This document shows positions 32,419 through 39,092 of a stretch of DNA of 39,092 nt, piece by piece. The DNA is from Paludibacteraceae bacterium (lineage in GTDB: Bacteria > Bacteroidota > Bacteroidia > Bacteroidales > Paludibacteraceae). Every line of letters begins with the position of its first letter. The stretch's first letter is position 1. The notes under the pieces are model-generated. The model saw nothing but the letters and a program-made list of their open reading frames with translations. It searched no databases and was not told the DNA's origin. Position numbers and translations under genes: made by a program. The stretch spans positions 1-39,092 of the forward strand of contig JAKSLA010000027.1 in NCBI GenBank assembly GCA_024401455.1. Direction: 5' to 3'.

Positions 32419-33327
32419 ATGCAAAAAACGCTTTTCATACTATTGGGGCCAACGGGGGTTGGGAAAACAGATTTGAGCATTCAACTGGCAAAAGAGATGG
32501 AGACGGAAATCGTATCGTGCGATTCTCGCCAATTCTTCAAAGAGATGTCCATAGGGACCGCTGCACCCACCAAGGAGCAACTGTCGATGGTAAAACATCA
32601 CTTTATCGGCAACCTCTCCATATTTGACTACTATAGTTGTGGGAAATTCGAGATGGATGCCCTCGCTTGTATAAACCGATTGTTTGAAACAAAAGATGCT
32701 GTGCTAATGACCGGAGGTTCCATGCTATACATCGATGCCGTATGCAAAGGCATTGACGACCTTCCGGACGTGGACCAAACCCTTCGTGACCAATTAAACG
32801 CGCGCTACGCCCAAGAAGGCATCGACGGCATCCGTGCCGAACTGAAAATATTGGACCCCGAATACTACCAAAAGGTGGACAAGAAGAACTACAAGCGCAT
32901 CATCCACGCTGTGGAAATATGCTTGACAGCAGGGAAACCCTACTCCGAGATAAGGAAAGAAAACGGGAAAGAGCGAAATTTCAACATAGTAAAGATTGGC
33001 CTCAAGAGAGACCGAGATGAACTCTACGACCGTATCAACCAACGCGTCAACATCATGATACAAGAAGGTTTAGAGGCCGAGGCAAAAGCTCTCTACCCTC
33101 ACAAAGAACTCAATGCCCTCAACACCGTAGGCTACAAAGAGATGTTCACCTACTTCGACGGTGAATGGAGCCTTGAGCGTGCCATCGAGATGATTCAACA
33201 AAATTCAAGACACTACGCGAAGAAACAAATGTCTTGGTTCAACCGAGACCAGGACATAACATGGTTTCACCCTTCTCAAGAAGATGAAATCTTGGCTTTT
33301 GTCAAAGAGACACTAAGGAATCAATGA
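32419..33327 (+). CDS. miaA: tRNA dimethylallyltransferase MiaA
   Basis: A 302-residue enzyme that adds a dimethylallyl group to A37 of tRNAs reading UNN codons. The P-loop GPTGVGKT lies at residues 10-17, followed by SCDSRQFFKEMSIGTAAP, TGGSMLYIDAVCKGIDDLPD, and NTVGYKEMFTYFDG with a C-terminal helical part (NSRHYAKKQMSWF). The start at 32419 (MQKTLFILLG) is chosen because the in-frame ATG at 32368 lies inside the terminator hairpin of the preceding gene and would add a non-conserved tail. Cytoplasmic; probably monocistronic, convergent with a small membrane-protein gene 26 bases beyond its stop. Confidence 0.96.
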   Translation: MQKTLFILLGPTGVGKTDLSIQLAKEMETEIVSCDSRQFFKEMSIGTAAPTKEQLSMVKHHFIGNLSIFDYYSCGKFEMDALACINRLFETKDAVLMTGGSMLYIDAVCKGIDDLPDVDQTLRDQLNARYAQEGIDGIRAELKILDPEYYQKVDKKNYKRIIHAVEICLTAGKPYSEIRKENGKERNFNIVKIGLKRDRDELYDRINQRVNIMIQEGLEAEAKALYPHKELNALNTVGYKEMFTYFDGEWSLERAIEMIQQNSRHYAKKQMSWFNRDQDITWFHPSQEDEILAFVKETLRNQ

Positions 33328-33353
33328 TTTCAGGATGCTACAACATTGAAGGC

Positions 33354-33584
33354 TTAAAGAGAACGTCCTCGTTTCTCCTCCTCTTCTCTTAATGCGGCTT
33401 CGCGCTCTTCTCTGAATTTTTCCTTTTTACGATACATGTACCAAAGCAACGCCAACAGTACGCACATCATACCCATGAAGGCAAAAGACTCCATTAAATC
33501 TATCGTACCCTTAAAATAGCCCCAGATCGTCATACCTAATGCATAGACGAACAAGATGGGTACTAACATCGTTGGTTTTCTCAT
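33354..33584 (-). CDS. Small two-helix membrane protein
   Basis: A 76-residue protein with two hydrophobic helices (MLVPILFVYALGMTIWGYF and MESFAFMGMMCVLLALLWYM) and a very charged C-terminus rich in Lys, Arg and Glu. The helical hairpin and basic residues after helix 2 suggest both ends in the cytoplasm. The sequence looks like a real gene: clean start, convincing membrane pattern, and a candidate -7 box (TATCTTTG, 33608-33615) upstream. It converges on miaA. No family recognised; function unknown. Confidence 0.75.
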   Translation of the reverse strand: MRKPTMLVPILFVYALGMTIWGYFKGTIDLMESFAFMGMMCVLLALLWYMYRKKEKFREEREAALREEEEKRGRSL

Positions 33585-33607
33585 ACCTCTTACTTTTTTA
33601 TTTTCGA

Positions 33608-33615
33608 CAAAGATA
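33608..33615 (-). promoter_or_regulatory. Candidate -7 box for the small membrane protein
   Basis: TATCTTTG on the minus strand, 23 bases upstream of the ATG at 33584, identical to the -7 box of the YD lipoprotein. No TTTG at the usual -33 distance. Confidence 0.4.
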
Positions 33616-33784
33616 GAAAGATTTGAGGCAAGAAACGGTTAAAAATATTCAAAATCAGTGAATAGGGCTACACCAAGGCTCTTTAAGTGCATCAAAAACA
33701 TGCTATACAACACATCTCCTATTTCTTAACATCCAAAATTTGCAGAGAAATCAATAAGTCTGTAAATTGCACCGTTTTTCAAAA

Positions 33785-33799
33785 GAATGAAAATCATTC
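33785..33799. promoter_or_regulatory. Perfect palindrome upstream of the glucuronoyl esterase
   Basis: GAATGA and TCATTC are separated by AAA, a 15-bp dyad 82 bases before the esterase ATG. It is a possible operator for a dimeric regulator. The rest of the gap 33585-33880 is AT-rich without a recognisable gene. Confidence 0.3.
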
Positions 33800-33880
33800 T
33801 ATAGATACATACCATTAAGCATAACAAGCACTCCAAGAGGGAGGCTAACATTTTATTTATACCATTAAACATTACATTTT

Positions 33881-35914
33881 ATGACAAGAAAATTGTGCGC
33901 AATGCTTACAATGGCATGCTCCGTTGTATCATTGGCTTATGCAGGAGATCTTCCGATTTCCTACAACAAGGAGAACACAGGTGCTGAATTTGCCGACCCG
34001 GCATTTCCATCCGTCTCTCAACTTCCAACCATCTCCAAATTACCCAACCCTTTTGAATGGTCTGACGGTAGCGGTGTCATCTCTGATTTCTGCGAGTGGT
34101 CGCAAAGGAGAAACGAAATCAAACGCGAGATCGAATACTACGAAATCGGAGAAAAACCTAAATTCGACAACTTAACCGCCTCTTTAGACGGCAACACGCT
34201 GACCGTGAAAATCACCAACGGAAGTAACACGTTGACGCTCACGAGCAAACTCGTCATCCCTTCGGGCAACGGACCTCACCCTATCGTCATCGGAATGGAC
34301 GGAAACACGGGAAGTCTCTCATCCAGCTATTTCTCTAAATGTATCCAATTGCCATTCACCCACACGCAAATTGCAGAATACAACAGCGGATTCAGTGGCA
34401 GCAGAAGCCAAAACGATCCATTCTACAAACTATACCCAGGCACATTCAACACGAAAGCCGACTACTGTGCTTGGTCGTGGGGAATCAGCCGCCTCATAGA
34501 CGGATTGGAGATCATCCAAGACAAAATCAACGCCGACCTTTCCCGCATTGCCGTAACAGGTTGCTCCTATGCAGGAAAGATGGCCCTCTATGCCGGCGCA
34601 TTCGACGAACGAATCGCCCTCACGATTGCCCAAGAGTCTGGCGGTGGAGGCATCAATTCATGGCGCGTCAGCGAGCAAATCGGTTCGTCTGTCGAGGGCA
34701 TCTCCAATACGAACTACGACTGGTTCCTTACTTCTTTCAAGAACAACTTCAACGGCAAGACCAGTAAAATACCTTACGACCACCACGAACTGATTGCCAT
34801 GATCGCCCCTCGCGCATTTCTTGCGTTCGGAAACCCCGATTACGAATGGTTGGGTGACAAGTCAGGCTTCATCTCACTCAAGGCAGCAGAAGAAGTATGG
34901 ATGGCCATGGGCATCGAAGACCGCTTCGGCTACGTCATCGAAGGCAACCACTCTCATTGCCAGGCATCTAACAACCAAAACCAAGCCGCACAAAAATTCA
35001 TCAACAAATTCCTTTACGGGAATGCTAACGAAGATACTAAAATAAGGAAAAGCACCGTTAGTGCCGACTACGATAGTTGGAAGAGTGCATGGGCAGGGCA
35101 TACCCTTACCATTGGCGACTGCGGAGCGCCAGTTGAGATTGACGACTCCACAGGCACAGAGACCTACTGGTTCGAAGCCGAAGCCAACACCTGCATCAAA
35201 ATAGGCGACAACTTCGTCATCTCGACTGACGACAAGGCGTCTGAAGGAAAATATGTTGTAATCCAAGAGGGGATGAACAGCACGGAAGCCGCACCAACCA
35301 GCAATGACGACATGGTGAAGATTCCATTCTCCGTAGAAAAAGACACGACATTCCATTTCCATGTCCGCGTCAACTGCGCATCCTACCCTAACGACTCCTA
35401 CTGGATCAGAGTGGATGACGGAGAGTTTACAAAATATAGCGGTCTTGGCACCAACGGAGAGTGGCAATGGTTCGAGCTCTTCAAACTTGACTTGACGGCA
35501 GGCAACCACGTCCTGACATTCGCCTATAGAGAAGAGGGAGCAAAACTCGACAAAGTATGCATCACGAGCAGAGGCAAGAGTCCGAAAGGGTTGGGCGGCG
35601 AGATGAACTATTGCGGTGACATCACGTCATCCAATGACATTGCTTTCATAGAAGGCTACGGACTAAACCCATGCTACCCTAACCCTGTGACAGAAGGCAA
35701 CGCTGAAATATCTTTCCGAATTGCCCAACGAGAGAACGTAACCATCCGCCTCTACAACGCATTAGGAATAGAGATCAAAGAGTTGGCCAACGAGATGTTT
35801 GACGCAGGAAGCCACACACTGAGCATCGACACCAACGGCTTGCCAAGCGGAATGTATTACTATATCATGCACTCGGAGAATTACAACGCAAGTCAAAGCC
35901 TCTTAATCCCGTAG
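33881..35914 (+). CDS. T9SS-secreted glucuronoyl esterase (CE15) with CBM-like domain
   Basis: A 677-residue secreted protein. Signal peptide: MTRKLCAMLTMACSVVSLAY. Residues about 40-390 form a CE15 alpha/beta hydrolase: nucleophile Ser229 in VTGCSYAGKMAL, Glu252 in IAQESGGGG, and His357 or His359 in EGNHSHC. CE15 enzymes cut the ester between lignin and glucuronic acid on xylan. Residues about 425-565 (TYWFEAEANTC to LDKVCITS) look like a family 6/35-type carbohydrate-binding beta sandwich. The last 75 residues are a T9SS sorting domain (CYPNPVTEGNAEISF to SLLIP). It therefore acts outside the cell on plant cell wall. No polysaccharide utilisation genes lie beside it. The stop codon is part of a palindromic repeat. 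Confidence 0.93.
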   Translation: MTRKLCAMLTMACSVVSLAYAGDLPISYNKENTGAEFADPAFPSVSQLPTISKLPNPFEWSDGSGVISDFCEWSQRRNEIKREIEYYEIGEKPKFDNLTASLDGNTLTVKITNGSNTLTLTSKLVIPSGNGPHPIVIGMDGNTGSLSSSYFSKCIQLPFTHTQIAEYNSGFSGSRSQNDPFYKLYPGTFNTKADYCAWSWGISRLIDGLEIIQDKINADLSRIAVTGCSYAGKMALYAGAFDERIALTIAQESGGGGINSWRVSEQIGSSVEGISNTNYDWFLTSFKNNFNGKTSKIPYDHHELIAMIAPRAFLAFGNPDYEWLGDKSGFISLKAAEEVWMAMGIEDRFGYVIEGNHSHCQASNNQNQAAQKFINKFLYGNANEDTKIRKSTVSADYDSWKSAWAGHTLTIGDCGAPVEIDDSTGTETYWFEAEANTCIKIGDNFVISTDDKASEGKYVVIQEGMNSTEAAPTSNDDMVKIPFSVEKDTTFHFHVRVNCASYPNDSYWIRVDDGEFTKYSGLGTNGEWQWFELFKLDLTAGNHVLTFAYREEGAKLDKVCITSRGKSPKGLGGEMNYCGDITSSNDIAFIEGYGLNPCYPNPVTEGNAEISFRIAQRENVTIRLYNALGIEIKELANEMFDAGSHTLSIDTNGLPSGMYYYIMHSENYNASQSLLIP

Positions 35915-35962
35915 TGACGTCCCCATGGAGCGTCTCCTTTTGAATGAAGAATTTTGAATTTG
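35911..35962 (+). repeat. REP-like element overlapping the esterase stop codon
   Basis: It opens GTAGTGACGTCCCCATGGAG and ends its palindromic part with CGTCTCC. Bases 2-4 of the element are the esterase stop TAG (35912-35914). The following tail TTTTGAATGAAGAATTTTGA closely matches the tail after the unit at 38025, so the conserved element is about 50 bp. Confidence 0.75.
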
Positions 35963-36056
35963 GGACTCCCCATACCATAGGCATTTCATCTTCCCCACTT
36001 CCGTTTTTCTGCTGCAAAGCATAAAAAGCAGAGGTGGGGAATTGACATGCTTTAAC

Positions 36057-36064
36057 TAAATTTG
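36057..36064 (+). promoter_or_regulatory. Candidate -7 box for the frameshifted T9SS gene
   Basis: TAAATTTG fits TAnnTTTG and lies 88 bases before the ATG at 36153. A -33 TTTG is not evident. The rest of the gap 35963-36152 has no gene. Confidence 0.35.
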
Positions 36065-36152
36065 CCTTGAAAAATTTTGAGTCGAAACGGTCTCTGCGAC
36101 CTTATTTTTTTATATAACAGAGGCCCCTATTTATTAATTTAACAGAAGTTAT

Positions 36153-37956
36153 ATGAAACAAAAACTACTCCTTTTTTCAATGCTTTCCATGAGTTGTTGG
36201 GGAGATTTCTGCCGAAGTTGTGCAGAAATCATTTGAAAAAAATCTCAAATGGGAAGGGGCATACGTTATATGCGAAGATGAATCCATAACATACACCTAT
36301 CTAAAAGACGATGGGTCCATTCTATCAGAGCCGGATGTTGCAGGCATTTCAAATGGGAAAGCAACCACAAACCCCTATACGATTAATTTAGCCGATTGCG
36401 AGAAAATCGAAAAAAAAGTCACAAACGAATATGGGGAGACCAAGCCCTATAAATTCTACACCTTCGACAATGGACTAACCATTGACACATTCAGGGCGGC
36501 AGTCTGCACACCGATAGAGGAAGTTTGGGTGGCAGAGCAAGGAGACATTTGGCCTGAGACCCACTGTTTCCAATTATCATTTGGCGACAAAATTCTCGCA
36601 GACAACAATACCATCAATGGTCCCATCTATGTACAAGGAGATGCAAACACTTTGAAATTCTTCGATGGTGACACATTGAGGTCGTATCTACTATTGACCG
36701 CCTTTGCTATTGTCCCATCCTATGAGACGGGCGACACCATCTCTCAATACCAAGATGCAATATTTAATGCAATGTGGAATGGACCAGTCTCTGAATTCGG
36801 ATACGCCTATGTCGATGTTCGCTGCGAAAACGAAGGCGAACGGTTTGATCCCGATGGCTCATGGCATGAGGGACAGGATGTTTTTAAAGCCCCTGACATT
36901 GCCGTCAAACTGCCCGTGGGAGAAAATCACGTGACGATTACGGCACAAACCTATACCACTACACGTGACTTTCAGCAAAAAGGATGGTATCAGTTTGACT
37001 ATACAGTCCATGTCAAATGCGAGTTGCCGGAATTGCCTCAGATAGAGACAATATTATTCCCAGACATCTCGGTTTGCGAAGGCGATGTGTTTGTATTGGC
37101 AATTGACGAACCCCTATACACGTCAAGCGATTTCTCAGAGCACTACAACGACTACCGGATCAAATATTCAATCAAATATGACAACCACACGTTCCAACTC
37201 AACAATGAACGGGAGTTCGAATTACATGCAAACGAGCCTGGAAGACACGACCTCATCATCACCCGTACGGATGCCTGCAAAAGAGTATCTCGCGACTCGG
37301 CTTCTATAAATGTTTTGCCAAGATTGCCACGAATGATACTTGAGGCGACTCCAGACGTATGTTTAGGGGATACTGTTCAACTGCACTTAGTCAACTGGCA
37401 AGATCTTGAGATGCTTTCCGAAGGTCGTGTCAAATATACAATTTTCGACATGAACCATCAGGTCTTAAAAGAAAACGCATTCATTGACGGACAAATTTTC
37501 TATCAAGTATGCAGTAATCTTGATGATAATGGTTTTATCGTTAGAAGAATAGACGCTTGCGGAAGGGAAGAGGAAGAGGTCATAGAATTCCATACGGACA
37601 ATTGCGAAGACGAATGTCCGAACGACACCATTCATATCAAGCCTCTCTCGTTTGACATCGTACAGAATGGCGTTTGCGACTTCTCATTGGTTTATACGTT
37701 GAAAAACGCAGAAGGCTGCACCATCCACTATGCCATTGATTTGAACATGGAGGATTGCGACGGCAACGAAGATGCTTCGACCATCGATTTGACTATTGAC
37801 GGCCAATATGTTGTTTTCAACGAAGAGACGAAAGTGGCCATCTTCTCCATCGACGGCCGCAAGATGTACGACGGAAAAAACAGTAACGTAAGACTCGAAT
37901 CCGGCATCTACATCATCACGACAGCCAATGCCTACAGAAAGGTGATCATACCGTAA
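36153..37956 (+). pseudogene. T9SS-type secreted protein with frameshift after the signal peptide
   Basis: An ATG at 36153 encodes MKQKLLLFSMLSMSCWG, a plausible signal peptide, but this frame stops at 36234. The long frame that follows is open from 36193, is shifted by one base, and runs to 37956. Removing one G from the run GGGG (36199-36202) joins them as SMSCWEISAEVVQKSFEKNL. The body (about 580 residues) has two PKD/Ig-like segments opening with SVCEGDVFVLAI and DVCLGDTVQLHL, typical of Bacteroidetes surface proteins, and ends with a T9SS-type tail (VAIFSIDGRKMYDGKNSN to YRKVIIP). Without the repair, translation could begin only at a GTG (36220) and the product would not be exported. It may be a real pseudogene, phase-variable, or a sequencing error. 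Confidence 0.75.
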
Positions 37957-37977
37957 ATCGAAACAAATAACCATTCC

Positions 37978-38017
37978 AAGGATGAATTGGTCACCAGACC
38001 AGTTCATCCTTTTTTTG
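37978..38017 (+). terminator. Strong intrinsic terminator
   Basis: AGGATGAATTGGTC (37979-37992) pairs with GACCAGTTCATCCT (37997-38010) with one G-T wobble, around a 4-nt loop, followed by seven T. It lies 22 bases after the stop of the T9SS-type gene. Confidence 0.92.
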
Positions 38018-38024
38018 TTTCCCC

Positions 38025-38104
38025 GTAGAGACGTCCTCATAGGCGTCTCTACTTTTGAATGAGGAATTATGAATTCGTAGAAACATCCCCACGAGTGTCT
38101 CTAC
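38025..38104. repeat. Two REP-like palindromic units
   Basis: Unit one (38025-38052) has arms GTAGAGACG and CGTCTCTAC; unit two (38077-38104) is degenerate, opening GTAGAAACATCCCC and closing GTGTCTCTAC. They are both 28 bp and 24 bp apart, and the spacer TTTTGAATGAGGAATTATGA matches the tail of the 35911 element. Related to 10863-10914. Confidence 0.8.
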
Positions 38105-38314
38105 CATGCGTCTTTCCTATGCCCCAAGGAGCATCTCTCCTATGTCCCCGCTCATCTCCTCCGTGCATGCCTCCGTAGATATCCACCATGCCTACTCCCC
38201 CGCACATGTCACTTCGCGCCATGTACGGGGTTACAGAAATAGCGTCTTAACAGACGCTGGGGGTGCCCTAAATGAAATGTTAGCCTACATCAAGTCCCCC
38301 TACTCTATCATTTG
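38105..38314. other. Gap between repeats and CRISPR with degenerate repeat debris
   Basis: No convincing gene. Fragments such as GCGTCTTTCCTATGCCCC and GCATCTCTCCTATGTCCCC look like decayed copies of the preceding 28-bp units. A perfect hairpin AGCGTCT/AGACGCT with a 4-nt loop lies at 38241-38258. If the array is transcribed leftwards this would be its trailer side. Confidence 0.5.
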
Positions 38315-39022
38315 TCCCTAATCCTTGTTTTAATGGAAGTTACCCTACGGGATTCAGTTATTCTTAATTTGAATGCTGAAATCAATGTGACTTAATCCTT
38401 GTTTTAATGGAAGTTACCCTACGGGTTTTTATGTTTAACCCTAAAATTATATATTATGGGAAGTCTTAATCCTTGTTTTAATGGAAGTTACCCTACGGGC
38501 GAATACAAATAGTTATGAATTTAGGAAACGATTTTCGTCTTAATCCTGTTTTAATGGAAGTTACCCTACGGGACAGCGTTGAAAATCTACAAGTTGTAGA
38601 AATCAGCCAAGGTCTTAATCCTTGTTTTAATGGAAGTTACCCTACGGGGTCATATGTTGCATATATATAGGCAAGGAGAATTAAATGTCTTAATCCTTGT
38701 TTTAATGGAAGTTACCCTACGGGACTCAGGTTGAGAAAGCCCTCGAGAAGGGCTGGTTCGTGTCTTAATCCTTGTTTTAATGGAAGTTACCCTACGGGTT
38801 ATAATATTAACTTTTAACCATTTAAACCCTCTTCGTCTTAATCCTTGTTTTAATGGAAGTTACCCTACGGGTATATATGATGTACTTCAAAAATCATTCT
38901 TGGAACGAGGTCTTAATCCTTGTTTTAATGGAAGTTACCCTACGGGTTTAGTCACTTTATATCATAAGAATAATATGAATTATTTGTCTTAATCCTTGTT
39001 TTAATGGAAGTTACCCTACGGG
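38315..39022 (-). CRISPR. CRISPR array, 10 repeats and 9 spacers, cut by the contig end
   Basis: The 37-bp repeat begins GTCTTAATCC and ends CCCTACGGG as written on the plus strand. Repeats start at 38315, 38389, 38463, 38537, 38612, 38687, 38762, 38835, 38910 and 38986. Spacers are 36-39 bp (37, 37, 37, 39, 38, 38, 36, 38, 39) and all different. The leftmost repeat has three changed bases at its 5' end, the second has one and the fourth lacks one T; the other seven are identical. Degenerate repeats mark the leader-distal end, and the reverse-complemented repeat ends ATTAAGAC, like the 5' tag of type I/III crRNAs. Both suggest minus-strand transcription from a leader to the right, outside the contig. 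No cas gene is in the window, so the subtype is open. Confidence 0.96.
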
Positions 39023-39050
39023 TGATTTATGTTATGTCATGTTTGTGTGG

Positions 39051-39092
39051 TCGGAAGAGCGTCGTGTAGGTGGTTTGTGTGGATTTCGGTGG
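39051..39092. other. Illumina adapter sequence at the contig end (artefact)
   Basis: TCGGAAGAGCGTCGTGTAGG (39051-39070) is identical to the reverse complement of the Illumina TruSeq universal adapter, and the next 22 bases agree with the adapter continuation at 14 of 22 positions, ending TCGGTGG. This stretch is not genomic. Bases 39023-39050 may be a partial tenth spacer. Confidence 0.9.

Noticed and set aside
34874-35509. Minus-strand open frame of 211 codons
   Set aside because: Antisense to the glucuronoyl esterase, which has signal peptide, catalytic residues and sorting domain intact.
38106-38321. Plus-strand open frame of 71 codons before the CRISPR array
   Set aside because: It consists of degenerate repeat debris and runs into the first CRISPR repeat; no protein-like features.
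38780-38992. Open frame of 70 codons within the CRISPR array
   Set aside because: Its repeated NPCFNGSYPTG segments are translated CRISPR repeats.

Overview
The window looks like a chromosomal contig from a Bacteroidota bacterium, most likely order Bacteroidales. The signs are three proteins with type IX secretion (T9SS) C-terminal sorting domains, a Bacteroidetes-type LptD next to ridA, a GT3-type glycogen synthase paired with a DUF3417-type glucan phosphorylase, the NifU-like/GGGtGRT pair, acidic residues after some lipobox cysteines, and -7 boxes of the form TAnnTTTG. A secreted glucuronoyl esterase suggests a plant-fibre habitat such as rumen or gut; that is inference. No rRNA or tRNA gene was recognised.

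Layout. Positions 1-24629 are almost entirely minus-strand. Read in transcription order (right to left) they are: a cell-wall amidase and an MCE/MlaD-like protein; dnaA with its terminator; a pRiA4b ORF-3-like protein; a lipoprotein; a four-gene run of a YD-repeat protein, a VTC polyphosphate-polymerase-like protein, a DUF4956 membrane protein and a DUF2490 barrel; a YejM-like membrane sulfatase-fold protein; a NifU-like scaffold and GGGtGRT protein separated by a four-helix-bundle gene; a YD-repeat lipoprotein; a 3245-residue T9SS protein; and a coiled-coil lipoprotein cut by the window edge. From 24878 rightwards genes are mostly on the plus strand: lptD-ridA, glycogen synthase-glucan phosphorylase, miaA, a small membrane protein (minus), a T9SS glucuronoyl esterase, a T9SS protein with a frameshifted start, and a CRISPR array that runs to the contig end.

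How genes work together. The amidase, MCE protein, LptD and YejM-like protein all concern the envelope. The synthase and phosphorylase make and break glycogen. VTC and DUF4956 proteins form a recurring pair of poorly understood membrane role. The giant protein, the esterase and the frameshifted protein are predicted to share the T9SS, whose machinery is not in this window.

Most notable: (1) the four-helix-bundle gene sits between two 35-bp inverted repeats that contain its start-proximal region and its stop codon, forming a 453-bp cassette inside a two-gene operon; (2) a dispersed 28-bp palindromic repeat family lies at the 3' ends of three genes and supplies the TAG stop codon of two of them; (3) the CRISPR array has its degenerate repeats on the left, so its leader probably lies beyond the contig end; (4) the last 42 bases match Illumina adapter and are not genomic.
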